Source: Massilia violaceinigra
GTDB lineage: Bacteria > Pseudomonadota > Gammaproteobacteria > Burkholderiales > Burkholderiaceae_D
DNA length: 64,000 nt
NCBI RefSeq assembly: GCF_002752675.1
Contig: NZ_CP024608.1
Span: forward strand, 1,054,001 to 1,118,000
Reading direction: 5' to 3'
A program made the translations under genes and the position numbers. The notes beneath the pieces were generated by a model that was not told the DNA's origin, searched no databases, and saw only the letters and a program-made list of their open reading frames with translations. Shown here piece by piece: positions 1 to 8,452 of this stretch (position 1 is the first letter of the stretch; the number at the start of each line of letters is the position of its first letter).

Positions 1-954
1 GAAGAAATCCAAGAGCGCATGCCGCCCGAGCTGGAGATCGAAATTGAAGAATTGCGCACCGCGCTGGCGCTGCTGCAAAGTTTCGATCCGATTGGCGTGG
101 GCGCGCGCAATGCGTCCGAATGCCTGGCGCTGCAGATCCGGCGTATGCCGGGCGTGGCGCTGGTGACGCGCCGCATGGCGCTGACGATTGTCGAAAACCA
201 CCTGACCTGGTTCGCGCAGCGTGAATTCAACAAGCTGAAAAAGGCGCTCGACTGCGACGATGAAGACTTGCGCGAGGCGCAGACCGTGATCCGCCAGTGC
301 AATCCGCACCCGGGCGCGGAGTTCGCGTCGGACGTGTCGGACTACGTGGTGCCGGACGTGATCGTGCGCAAGGCGAAAAACGGCTGGTCGGTGATGCTCA
401 ATAACGATGTCATGCCGCGCCTGCGCGTGAACAGCATGTACGCCGCGCTGCTCAAGCAGGGCAAGGGCGAAGGGCAGATGGGCGCGCAGCTGCAGGAAGC
501 GAAGTGGCTGATCAAGAACATGCGCCAGCGCTTCGATACCATCTTGCGGGTGGCCGAAGCCATCGTCGAACGCCAGCGCAATTTCTTCTCGCACGGCGCG
601 GTGGCGATGCGCCCGCTGGTGCTGCGTGAAATCGCCGACACGCTCGGCCTGCACGAGAGTACGATTTCGCGCGTGACCACGCAAAAGTACATGATGACGC
701 CGCACGGCATGTTCGAGCTCAAATATTTTTTCGGCAGCCACGTGGCTACCGAAGCGGGCGGCGAAGCGTCATCGACGGCGATCCGCGCGCTGATCGTGCA
801 GCTGACCAGCGCCGAAGATCCCAAGAGTCCTCTGTCGGACAGCAAGATCGCCGACATGCTGGGCGAGCAGGGCATGGTGATCGCGCGCCGCACGGTCGCC
901 AAGTACCGCGAAGCGCTCAAGATTCCGCCGGTCGCCCTGCGCAAGTGTCTCTAG
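1..954 (+). CDS. rpoN: RNA polymerase sigma-54 factor, C-terminal part (5' truncated by window edge)
   Basis: The frame is open from base 1, so the gene begins upstream of the window; about 317 codons are visible. Sigma-54 directs core RNA polymerase to -24/-12 promoters and needs AAA+ activators. The visible part covers the end of the core-binding domain ('[19 protein letters not shown]' near the left edge) and the DNA-binding domain. A helix-turn-helix is seen at '[18 protein letters not shown]', and the RpoN box ('[12 protein letters not shown]', last 25 residues) reads the -24 element. hpf lies downstream, as is usual in proteobacteria, but here an opposing gene separates them. Identification is secure because the RpoN box is diagnostic. 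Confidence 0.97.
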   Translation, partial: EEIQERMPPELEIEIEELRTALALLQSFDPIGVGARNASECLALQIRRMPGVALVTRRMALTIVENHLTWFAQREFNKLKKALDCDDEDLREAQTVIRQCNPHPGAEFASDVSDYVVPDVIVRKAKNGWSVMLNNDVMPRLRVNSMYAALLKQGKGEGQMGAQLQEAKWLIKNMRQRFDTILRVAEAIVERQRNFFSHGAVAMRPLVLREIADTLGLHESTISRVTTQKYMMTPHGMFELKYFFGSHVATEAGGEASSTAIRALIVQLTSAEDPKSPLSDSKIADMLGEQGMVIARRTVAKYREALKIPPVALRKCL

Positions 955-976
955 CCTGCCCGGAACTGCGCGGCGC

Positions 977-2317
977 CTAGAAAAATTCCGGGTGCTCGCG
1001 CAGCAGCACCTGCTCGTACTGGTTCACCGCCTTGAACTGTTCCAGCCCCGGCGCCATGCGCCGGCCAGCGTCCCAGCTGCGCCAGGCGCGCGCCATGTCG
1101 TAGCTCAGGAACAGCGCATCACCCATATCCTTGTAGGCCCCGGCCAGCGCCGGATTGGCGCGCAACACGCTGGCGTACAGCGGTAGCGCGGCGCGTACGT
1201 CGCCCAGCTTGGCGCGCCAATTTGCTTCAAACAGCGCCAGCATGTGCTGCTTGTGTGTGGTGAGCTTGCGCAGTTCCTGCAGCTTGGCGAGCGCCGCCTC
1301 CATCTCCGCCTTCCCCTTGGGCCGTATCGCCGCCGCGAACGCGCGCACTTGCGGATCGGCGTTGAGCAGCACCTTCTGCTCCGAGGTCGGCATTTTCATC
1401 TGTTCGCCGCTGACAAACGCCAATTCGGACATGCCGAGCATGGCGTCGAAGGCACGCTTGTCGGCGAACGCTTGCGCGATCTCGGTCTCGAAGGCTTGCC
1501 TGGCTGCCGCCGTCGGCGGCGCCGCATTCGCCTGCGCCTTGTCGAGCAGCTGATCGAGTTCGTCAGCCGCTGCCGCGCGCGGCTTGTACGGCTTGAGGTC
1601 GTAGCTGGCGGGGGCGCTTTGCCTGAGCGCGCTGACCGTGTAAGTGCGCGTCTGGCTGTGGCCGACCTGCTTGTGGTGCATCACGAAGCCGGCCGGCACG
1701 CGCTTTTCGCTGGCCAGGCGCGCCAGCACCAGCGGATGGCCGCCGAAACGGTAGCGCATCATGCGCTCGAACTTGGCCGCGTCGCCGGCGCCGATGCTGG
1801 TGCCGCCGGCCGGAATGCGCGCCAGCGGATTGCCGTCGACCGCCAGCACGGTGGCGCCGGCCTCGGTCGATTCGGACAGCTTGCGCGCCGCTGACGCGAC
1901 CGACAGCTCATGTTCGTCGAAGACCGGGTCGAACGCCGGCACGTCGACCTTGGCTACGCTCAGCGCCCGGTTCAGCACCGACCGGTTCTTCAGTTCCTGG
2001 ACGCGAAAGCCGGCTTCGTCGAACAGCGAGTAGTCGACATAGCGCCGATTGGCAAGGTCGATCTGGTAGCGGCGCCGGGTCGCCAGGTCGTAGATCGTCG
2101 ATTCGCTCGCGCTGCTCACCGACAGATAGTGTTCGCCCAGGACCACCTTGTACTGCTTGATCTCGTCCGGCGGCGGGTTGTGGCCGTGCGACGCCACCGC
2201 GTATTTGGTGGCCACGCTCAGGTCGAAAGTGAGTGAGGCAAAGGCCGGCGCGGCGTTGCACAGGGCGCCGGCCAGGGCCAGGCGCAGCAGGGAGGAAAAG
2301 GCGGATCGCTTGAACAT
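977..2317 (-). CDS. Secreted hypothetical protein with TPR-like C-terminus
   Basis: The 446-residue protein begins with a clear Sec signal peptide: basic 'MFKR', a hydrophobic stretch, and a cut after 'AAPAFA' near residue 27. It is therefore predicted periplasmic or exported. No enzyme motif was recognised in the body. The last ~90 residues ('LYASVLRANPALAGAYKDMG' and following) have the helix-pair pattern of tetratricopeptide repeats, suggesting protein-protein contacts. It is convergent with rpoN, with 22 bp between stops, and separates rpoN from hpf, so it looks like a lineage-specific insertion. Function unknown. Reading frame and signal peptide are secure; the TPR call is tentative. Confidence 0.75.
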   Translation of the reverse strand: MFKRSAFSSLLRLALAGALCNAAPAFASLTFDLSVATKYAVASHGHNPPPDEIKQYKVVLGEHYLSVSSASESTIYDLATRRRYQIDLANRRYVDYSLFDEAGFRVQELKNRSVLNRALSVAKVDVPAFDPVFDEHELSVASAARKLSESTEAGATVLAVDGNPLARIPAGGTSIGAGDAAKFERMMRYRFGGHPLVLARLASEKRVPAGFVMHHKQVGHSQTRTYTVSALRQSAPASYDLKPYKPRAAAADELDQLLDKAQANAAPPTAAARQAFETEIAQAFADKRAFDAMLGMSELAFVSGEQMKMPTSEQKVLLNADPQVRAFAAAIRPKGKAEMEAALAKLQELRKLTTHKQHMLALFEANWRAKLGDVRAALPLYASVLRANPALAGAYKDMGDALFLSYDMARAWRSWDAGRRMAPGLEQFKAVNQYEQVLLREHPEFF

Positions 2318-2703
2318 ATCGGCATTCGGGAAAGGGGCGGGGAAGCGATTGTAGGTGAAGACCGTTGTCTTATATATATTAGTCTACGCACCTGCTACTT
2401 TCCGATCCTGCCGGTATTACGAGAATATACCGCAGAGAATATACCGGCTATTTCCCCTTGATTCCTGGCGTCTTTGTGCTTACCTTGTGCTATGCCAAAT
2501 AACTGATACACTTGGTTTACACGAGAGAAAGTTGCTCGGGTACAAAAATGAAGGAGTTGAATACCATTAAACCCATTAATCGATTGGCAATTTTGCGGGC
2601 GTACAGAATCACCTCGTCCGTGCTGTCATAACGCTGTTCCTCTGCGCTGCCATGCGTACGAACGATAGTAACAAGAAGTGCCATTATCATTAGGAGTGTG
2701 TGT
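2318..2703. other. 386-bp intergenic region with direct and inverted repeats upstream of hpf
   Basis: This AT-richer spacer lies between two divergent genes and no convincing coding frame was seen. It contains the 12-mer GAGAATATACCG twice (2421-2432 and 2435-2446). These lie within an outer inverted repeat GCCGGTAT (2410-2417) / ATACCGGC (2441-2448). A TATATATA tract near 2370 could serve as a -10 region for the leftward gene. The repeats look like an operator or RNA hairpin; which one is not decidable by eye. Confidence 0.45.
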
Positions 2704-3069
2704 ATGAATCTCACAATCAGTGGACATCATCTTGAAGTAACGCCAGCCATCCGTGAATACGTACAGAGCAAGCTTGAGCGCGTAAGGCGCCATTTCGATC
2801 AAGTGATCGATATTGCTGTCATCCTCACCGTCGACAATCTGACGGAAAAAGAAAAACGTCAAAAGGCCGAGATCAACCTGCGCCTGTCGGGCAAAACCGT
2901 GTATGTGGAAAGCCTGTCGCACGATCTTTACGCCGCCATCGATACCCTGATCGACAAACTGGATCGTCAGGTCATGAAGTACAAGAGCAAAGTCCAGGAC
3001 CATAATCACCAGGCCATCAAGCACATGCCTGAAGAGATGCCTGAAGAAGAGACGCCGTCGGCCGCATAA
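2704..3069 (+). CDS. hpf: Ribosome hibernation promoting factor (HPF/YfiA family)
   Basis: HPF binds the 30S subunit near the decoding centre in stationary phase and promotes inactive ribosome dimers. The 121-residue protein starts '[20 protein letters not shown]', the typical beta-alpha start of the S30AE fold, and carries the basic '[20 protein letters not shown]' segment. It has the short-form HPF core plus an acidic, repetitive tail ('MPEEMPEEE'). ATG 2704 was chosen over the upstream GTG at 2698 because AGGAG at 2692-2696 sits 7 bases before it. In many betaproteobacteria ptsN follows hpf; here they are about 7 kb apart on opposite strands. Confidence 0.95.
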   Translation: MNLTISGHHLEVTPAIREYVQSKLERVRRHFDQVIDIAVILTVDNLTEKEKRQKAEINLRLSGKTVYVESLSHDLYAAIDTLIDKLDRQVMKYKSKVQDHNHQAIKHMPEEMPEEETPSAA

Positions 3070-3090
3070 GCAGGCCCCGTCCCTTTCGCC

Positions 3091-3117
3091 AAAGGGCGCC
3101 CGCGTGGCGCCCTTTTT
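3091..3117 (+). terminator. Rho-independent terminator after hpf
   Basis: A perfect 10-bp stem, AAAGGGCGCC (3091-3100) / GGCGCCCTTT (3106-3115), closes over a 5-base loop and runs into a T tract. It lies 22 bp after the hpf stop. Confidence 0.9.
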
Positions 3118-3167
3118 GCATCCATGCGCGATAAAATAGCGCTCTTTTCCTCTTCTACCAGCCAGCC

Positions 3168-4253
3168 ATGAGCGAATTCGTCCAGACCCGCGTTGCCAAC
3201 CGTACCGGCATGATTATCCTCGACCGCCCCAAGGCCCTCAATTCGCTGTCGCTGGCGATGGTGCGCGACCTGACGGAGGTGTTGAGCGCATGGCGTAACG
3301 ATCCCGCCATCGATGCCGTGGTCATTGGCAGCAGCAGCGAGAAAGCCCTGTGCGCGGGCGGCGATATCCGCTTTTTCCACGACTGCGGCCATGCCACGCC
3401 CATGGGCGGCAGCGCGCTGCTGGAAGATTTTTTCACCGAAGAATACGCGCTCAATCACCTGATTCATTTTTACCCCAAGCCGTATATCGCGCTGATGGAC
3501 GGCGTGGTGATGGGCGGCGGCATGGGCATTGCCCAGGGCGGTCCCGAATGCCGCATCCGCATCGTCACCGAAAAAACCAAGATGGCCATGCCCGAGGTGA
3601 ATATCGGCCTGTTCCCGGATGTGGGCGGCAGTTATTTTCTGTCGCGCGCGCCGGGGCAGCTGGGGCATTACCTGGGCTTGAGCGGCCTGACCATCGGCGC
3701 GGCCGACGCCCTGTATGTCGGGCTGGCCGATCTGTTCGTGCCTCAGGCGCACATGGGCGCGCTCCAGGAGCTGATCGAGGCCACCCCGGGCGCGCAGCTG
3801 CGCGCGGCCATCGAGGCGTTTGCGGCGCCGTTTTCCGCTGACGCGGGCGCGTCGATCCTGGCCGCGCAGCGCGATGGCATCGACCGCCATTTCGGCGCCG
3901 CTTCGGTTTCGGCCATCATGGCCTCGCTCGAAGGCGACGACGGCGAGTTCGCGCAAAAGGCGCTGGCCGCGATGCGCCAGCGCTCCCCGCTGATGATGTG
4001 CGTGACGCGCGAACTGCTGCTGCGCGGCGCCTCGCTCGATGTCGCCGATTGCCTGCGCATGGAACGCACCGTGGTGCGCCACAATTTCGAGCACGGCGAA
4101 GTGCTCGAAGGCGTGCGCGCGCTCGTCATCGACAAGGACAACGCGCCCAAGTGGAATCCGGCCAGCCTCGATCAGGTCGACGCCCCGATGGTCGAGCGCT
4201 TCTTTGCGCCGGTGTGGCCGGCAGCCGCGCATCCGCTGCGCCATCTGGATTGA
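3168..4253 (+). CDS. Enoyl-CoA hydratase/isomerase family protein, 3-hydroxyisobutyryl-CoA hydrolase-like
   Basis: A 361-residue crotonase-fold enzyme. The oxyanion-hole segments are visible: 'ALCAGGDIRFF' near residue 62 and 'GVVMGGGMGIAQGG' near 110. They are followed by 'MPEVNIGLFPDVGGSYFLSR', which holds the Glu and Asp characteristic of 3-hydroxyisobutyryl-CoA hydrolases. That enzyme hydrolyses 3-hydroxyisobutyryl-CoA in valine breakdown. Length matches the hydrolase subgroup (about 350-380) rather than simple hydratases (about 260). No other valine catabolic gene is adjacent, so substrate is inferred from motif only. Family call secure, exact activity likely. Confidence 0.85.
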   Translation: MSEFVQTRVANRTGMIILDRPKALNSLSLAMVRDLTEVLSAWRNDPAIDAVVIGSSSEKALCAGGDIRFFHDCGHATPMGGSALLEDFFTEEYALNHLIHFYPKPYIALMDGVVMGGGMGIAQGGPECRIRIVTEKTKMAMPEVNIGLFPDVGGSYFLSRAPGQLGHYLGLSGLTIGAADALYVGLADLFVPQAHMGALQELIEATPGAQLRAAIEAFAAPFSADAGASILAAQRDGIDRHFGAASVSAIMASLEGDDGEFAQKALAAMRQRSPLMMCVTRELLLRGASLDVADCLRMERTVVRHNFEHGEVLEGVRALVIDKDNAPKWNPASLDQVDAPMVERFFAPVWPAAAHPLRHLD

Positions 4254-4279
4254 TGTAAGGCGCGCCGCCCGGTTGGCGC

Positions 4280-4328
4280 TTGACCTTATGTGACAAATGT
4301 CGCATACTTGCCCCATCAGTCACAATGT
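4280..4328 (+). promoter_or_regulatory. Sigma70-type promoter overlapping a BlaI/MecI-like operator
   Basis: TTGACC (4280-4285) and CATACT (4303-4308) are 17 bp apart. The spacer holds the dyad GACA-AA-TGTC (4292-4301), which resembles the TACA-N2-TGTA core bound by BlaI and MecI. A second dyad, CACA-A-TGTG, lies at 4321-4329, just upstream of the repressor start at 4340. The arrangement suggests repression by blocking polymerase and autoregulation. Confidence 0.65.
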
Positions 4329-4339
4329 GGAGCACCGTC

Positions 4340-4717
4340 ATGTCAGCCATTCCCTCGGTTTCAGAACTCAGCCTGCTCAAAGTCCTCTGGAAAGACCAGC
4401 CCCTGAGTGCGCGCGAACTGCACGAGCGCGCCGTCGCGGAGCTGGACTGGTCGTTTTCCTCGACCCGCAAGACGCTCGAACGCATGCTCGACAAGCAGAT
4501 GTTGTCGCAGGACGCGCAGCACGGCGTGCAGGTCTACCGCGCCCAGCTCGACAAGGTGACGACCCTGGCCGCCTTTGCGCGCGACTTCGGGCGCCGCGTG
4601 ATGGAAATCGATGCGCCGCTGCCCGTCAATATGTTCACCGGCAGTAAACTGGTCGACCAGCAGGAACTCGCGGAACTCGAGCAGATGCTGCAAGACTGGC
4701 CCGACGCGAAGGAGTGA
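4340..4717 (+). CDS. BlaI/MecI/CopY family transcriptional repressor
   Basis: A 125-residue winged-helix repressor. The N-terminus ('SVSELSLLKVLWKDQPLSAR', then 'WSFSSTRKTLERMLDKQML') matches the BlaI/MecI DNA-binding domain, and a short helical C-terminus should dimerise. In the classic system a membrane metalloprotease (BlaR1/MecR1) triggers cleavage of the repressor when beta-lactam is sensed. Here the next gene, 2 bp away, encodes an M56 protease, so the pair is probably a sensor-repressor unit. ATG 4340 gives the family's normal start; upstream in-frame codons lie in the promoter. A dyad in the promoter supports autoregulation. Confidence 0.9.
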   Translation: MSAIPSVSELSLLKVLWKDQPLSARELHERAVAELDWSFSSTRKTLERMLDKQMLSQDAQHGVQVYRAQLDKVTTLAAFARDFGRRVMEIDAPLPVNMFTGSKLVDQQELAELEQMLQDWPDAKE

Positions 4718-4719
4718 GC

Positions 4720-6249
4720 ATGTTTAACGCGATCGCCTTTCCCTTCCTTAAAGCGAGCATCACCTGCGGCATTGCGGCCGCCATCATCCTGGCCCTGCTT
4801 TCGCTCGCAACGCGCGTGTGGCCGGTGCTGGCCGGGCACCGCTCGGTGTGGCTCTGGTCGCAGGCAGCCATCGCATGCGCCTTCGTGCTGGCGCTGCTGC
4901 CGCACAGCGCCAGCTACAGCGTGCTGCCGGCCATCGAGATCGAACGTGCCGTGGCATCAGCCCCGGCGCCGCTGCAGTACGCCGGCGCCGGCGAGGCCGA
5001 TGGCGCCGAGGACGACGTCGACGCCATCGAACTGCTCGCGCAAGCCTGGCTGGCGCTGTACGCGGCCGGCCTGCTGGCTGCCGGTGCGCGCTGGGTGCAT
5101 GCGCAGCGCGGCCTGCGTGCCTTGCTGGCCAGCGCGCGCGCGCTCGATGCCGCGGCGCTGGCGCAGCACGCGGGATTTGGCGCCGAGCCCGTTGCTGCGC
5201 TGCTGCGGCGTGGCCTGCGCGTGTCCGAAACCGATGCCGCCATCTCGCCCATGCTGACCGGTCTCGCGCGGCCGCACCTGCTGCTGCCGCGCCATCTGCG
5301 CAGCTTCAGCGACGAGCAGCAGCGCCTGATCGTGGCTCACGAATTGACTCACTGGCAGCGCCGCGATCCCTTGTGGCTGCACGCGGGCATGCTGCTGCAA
5401 ACGCTGTTCTGGTTCAATCCCCTGCTGGCGGTGCTGACCCGGCGCCTGAACTGGGCACAGGAACTGGGGTGCGACCGCGCCGTCCTGGCCGGCCGTCCCA
5501 CCCAGCAGCGCAAGCAGTATGCGGCCGCCCTGGTGGCCCAGCTCAAGGTACAGCAGGAGAGCTTCTGCGCGCCTGTCGCCAGCATCGCCTTCGGCCACGG
5601 GAACGCCGCGTCGCTGCGCGCCAGGGTGAGCCTGATCCGCGAGCAGGGATTGCGCGCGCCTGGCTTGCCGGGCAAGGCTGCGGTGGCCGGCGCGCTGGTG
5701 TCGGTGCTGGGCGCGAGCCTGTTATTGCAGCCGGCGTTTGCCTGGCGCGCGCCGGAATCGACCGCGCCAGCGGCATCGACATCGGCCACCGTCGCCAGCG
5801 CGCCGCAGCAGTGGCAGATGCCGCTCGACCGCGTGCGCGTCACCAGTTTTTACGGCGCCGCGCGCAAGAACCTGGAAGGCGGCCATCACGGCATCGACTT
5901 CGCCGCCCGCACCGGCACGCCGGTATTGGCCGCGGCAAGCGGCACCGTTGTCACCTCAAGCGCGCAGTACGAGGGCGGGCCGCAGTACGGCGACGTGGTC
6001 CTGATCGAACACGCCAACGGCGTGCGTTCGCTGTACGCTCACCTGAGCGTGCGCTCGGTGCAGCCGGGCCAGGTGGTGCGCGCCGGCGACATGATTGGCC
6101 TGGCCGGCGAAACCGGCAAGGTCACCGGTCCCCACCTGCATCTGGAAGCCTTTCGTAACGGCGAGCGCATCGATCCGCAGCAGATGCTGACGTCCCTCGA
6201 CGCCTACGCAACCTCCCAGGCGCTGCGCAAGCGTCCCGCCAAACCCTAA
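4720..6249 (+). CDS. M56 (BlaR1-like) / M23 fusion membrane metallopeptidase
   Basis: A 509-residue protein with about four membrane segments (near residues 5-35, 40-60, 100-125 and 320-345). The zinc motif of family M56, 'HELTHWQRRD', is at residue 207. In place of BlaR1's penicillin-binding sensor, the region after the last membrane segment is an M23 (LytM-type) peptidase domain. It has HxxxD in 'HHGIDFAARTG' (residue ~389) and HxH in 'GPHLHLEAF' (~473). It would therefore sense or cut peptidoglycan outside and signal inward to the repressor. AAGGAG at 4709-4714 supports ATG 4720. M56-M23 fusions occur in some proteobacteria; their function is inferred. Confidence 0.85.
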   Translation: MFNAIAFPFLKASITCGIAAAIILALLSLATRVWPVLAGHRSVWLWSQAAIACAFVLALLPHSASYSVLPAIEIERAVASAPAPLQYAGAGEADGAEDDVDAIELLAQAWLALYAAGLLAAGARWVHAQRGLRALLASARALDAAALAQHAGFGAEPVAALLRRGLRVSETDAAISPMLTGLARPHLLLPRHLRSFSDEQQRLIVAHELTHWQRRDPLWLHAGMLLQTLFWFNPLLAVLTRRLNWAQELGCDRAVLAGRPTQQRKQYAAALVAQLKVQQESFCAPVASIAFGHGNAASLRARVSLIREQGLRAPGLPGKAAVAGALVSVLGASLLLQPAFAWRAPESTAPAASTSATVASAPQQWQMPLDRVRVTSFYGAARKNLEGGHHGIDFAARTGTPVLAAASGTVVTSSAQYEGGPQYGDVVLIEHANGVRSLYAHLSVRSVQPGQVVRAGDMIGLAGETGKVTGPHLHLEAFRNGERIDPQQMLTSLDAYATSQALRKRPAKP

Positions 6250-6266
6250 CCACCCCTTCCGGTCAA

Positions 6267-6308
6267 GCGCGGTTCCTTGTGCGGCGCAGCAGCGCCGCGG
6301 GACCGCGC
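6267..6308. repeat. Intergenic two-tier hairpin between the peptidase and TonB receptor genes
   Basis: Outer arms GCGCGGTTCC (6267-6276) and GGACCGCGC (6300-6308, one bulge) enclose inner arms GCGGCGC (6281-6287) and GCGCCGC (6292-6298) with an AGCA loop. No T tract follows, so this may be an attenuator, a processing site or a mobile palindrome rather than a simple terminator. Confidence 0.5.
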
Positions 6309-6337
6309 TCGTCCCTGCACACCATTCAAGGAAACCC

Positions 6338-8443
6338 ATGCAGATCCGTCCGTATGCCTGCGCCTGCGCGCTGGCTTTATCCTCAACGGCGCTGGCCGAC
6401 GATGTTCTTCCCAAAATCGAGATCGCGGGCGCCCGCTACGACCAGCGCCGCGAGGAAACCGCCGCCAGCCTGGTGGTCGGGCGCGAAGAGCTGATGCGCC
6501 ACGGCGACCGTTCGCTCGGCGACGCCCTCAAGCGCGTCCCCGGCATCACCATCGGCGACGGCGGCGGCCGCACCAGCGATATCCGCCTGCGCGGCCTGGG
6601 CAACGGCTACACGCAGGTGCTGCTCAACGGCGTGGCCGCGCCGGCCGGCTTCTCGCTCGAATCGCTGGCGCCGGAACTGATCGAACGGGTCGAGATTGCG
6701 CGCGGCGCGTCGGCGGCGACGAGCATGCAGGCCATCGCCGGCAGCGTCAACATTGTGCTGCGCAAGTCGGCCACGCGCCTGCGCGCCACGGTCAAGGCAG
6801 GGGTGGACACGCAGCATGGCCGGCGCTCGCCCAGCCTGGGCGGAGAATTGAGCGGCAAGGACGATGCGTTTTCGTATTCGGTTCCGGTGAGCCTGTCGTA
6901 TTCGCGCGTACCCGCCCCATCGCGCGAGGAAGAAACGGCGCCTGGCCTGCGCCGTGAAACGCGCCTGAACGAAGACAACACCACGCGCCTGGTGAGCCTG
7001 TCCCCGCGCGCCAACTGGAAGCTCGCCAACGGCGACACGCTCGGCTTGCAGGCTTTTCTGAGCAACAGCCGGCGCGCGACCGACGCATGGGCCAAGGAGA
7101 CCACGCTGGTCGGCACGCCGACCCTGCATCCGCAGCGCGCGGCGGTGTTCGATATGCCGGCAACTTGGCTGCGCGCCGATCTGGAGTGGACGCGCAGCCT
7201 GGGCGAGGGTGCGCGCATCGATGCCAGAAGCGGCATTCACCGCAGCCGGCGCAAGAGCGATTTCGAGTTCGGCGACATGATCGATGGCCGCCGTGCGCCC
7301 GCGCTCAACCTGGTCACGTCCGACCTGCGCGAAGGCGGCTATCACGCGGGTGTCACCTGGACCCGGCCCATGGGCGGTGGCCACACGCTCACTGCCGGCT
7401 GGGATGGTGCGCACACCACGCGCAGCCAGACCCGCGTGGCCAGCGAGCGCGATAGCTTCGATCAGGCGTCGCTTTTGACCGATCACCGCTATCACGGCAT
7501 CATCGACCGGCTTGGCGTGTTCGCGCAGGATGGCTGGGAGATCACCCCCGCGTGGTCGCTCTCGGCCGGCCTGCGCTGGGAAACGCTGCGCACCTCGGTG
7601 GCCGAAGCCGGCGTGGCGGCGGTGCGCCAGCGCAACGTGATCCCCGCGCCGGTGCTGCAGGCACTGTACAAACCGGCCGCCGGCCATCAGCTGCGCGCCG
7701 GGCTGGCCCGTACCTACAAGGCGCCCACCATGGGTAGCCTGATTCCCCGCCGCTATACGGTCGACAACAACAACAGCGCCACCAATCCGCATAGCCAGGG
7801 CAATCCCGCGCTGCGGCCCGAAAAAGCCTGGGGCGTCGATGTGGGCTACGACCGCCAGGTGGGCAAGGATGGCTTGCTGGCCGCCAGCGCCTACGTGCGC
7901 CGCATTGACGACGTAACGGTCACGCGGCTGTTTCAGGATGGCGCGGACTGGATATCGACGCCGGCCAACCAGGGCGGGGCGAGCGCGCGCGGCATTGCGC
8001 TGGAAGCGAAGCTGCCGCTGCCCGGTTTTGCGCGCGCAGCCTTCAACGGCAACGTGGCGCGCAACTGGTCGCGCATCGACAAGGTCCAGGGGCCGGACAA
8101 CCGGCTGGCGGAGCAGGCGCCGCTCACGGCCAGCCTTGGCATCGATGTGCGCGCCGCGCTGACGGTGGGGGCGAGCTTCACGTATGCGCGCGGTGCGGTG
8201 ACGCGCTACTCGCCCGTATGGAGCGAATCGAACGGCGGCACGCGCTTGCTCGATATGTATGCCTTGTGGGGAGCGGGCAAGCAGACGCGCTTGCGGGTCG
8301 GAGTGACCAATGTGCTGCGGCGTTCAAAGGTATCGCAATCGGACCATGGCAGCGCCGGCGCCATGCGCTCCACCAGGCGCGAGCTGACGCCAGGCGCTGC
8401 GCTGCGCATCACGTTCGAGCATGATATTGAACGGCCCAAATGA
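6338..8443 (+). CDS. TonB-dependent outer-membrane receptor (paralogue 1)
   Basis: A 701-residue receptor with a signal peptide ending 'SSTALA' (~residue 20). An N-terminal plug domain ('GDALKRVPGITIGDGGGRTSDIRLRGLG', abridged: 'LKRVPGITIGDGG', 'IRLRGLGNGYTQVLLNG', 'ERVEIARGASA') is followed by a long beta-barrel with 'ARTYKAPTMGSLIPRRYTVD' and 'GNPALRPEKAWGVD'. Such receptors import siderophores, cobalamin or other scarce ligands using TonB energy; the ligand here is unknown. The same barrel phrases recur in the receptor at 16097-18235, so the two are paralogues. It lies 88 bp after the M56-M23 gene and might share its promoter, although a hairpin intervenes. Confidence 0.92.
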   Translation: MQIRPYACACALALSSTALADDVLPKIEIAGARYDQRREETAASLVVGREELMRHGDRSLGDALKRVPGITIGDGGGRTSDIRLRGLGNGYTQVLLNGVAAPAGFSLESLAPELIERVEIARGASAATSMQAIAGSVNIVLRKSATRLRATVKAGVDTQHGRRSPSLGGELSGKDDAFSYSVPVSLSYSRVPAPSREEETAPGLRRETRLNEDNTTRLVSLSPRANWKLANGDTLGLQAFLSNSRRATDAWAKETTLVGTPTLHPQRAAVFDMPATWLRADLEWTRSLGEGARIDARSGIHRSRRKSDFEFGDMIDGRRAPALNLVTSDLREGGYHAGVTWTRPMGGGHTLTAGWDGAHTTRSQTRVASERDSFDQASLLTDHRYHGIIDRLGVFAQDGWEITPAWSLSAGLRWETLRTSVAEAGVAAVRQRNVIPAPVLQALYKPAAGHQLRAGLARTYKAPTMGSLIPRRYTVDNNNSATNPHSQGNPALRPEKAWGVDVGYDRQVGKDGLLAASAYVRRIDDVTVTRLFQDGADWISTPANQGGASARGIALEAKLPLPGFARAAFNGNVARNWSRIDKVQGPDNRLAEQAPLTASLGIDVRAALTVGASFTYARGAVTRYSPVWSESNGGTRLLDMYALWGAGKQTRLRVGVTNVLRRSKVSQSDHGSAGAMRSTRRELTPGAALRITFEHDIERPK

Positions 8444-8452
8444 GCCGGCAGA

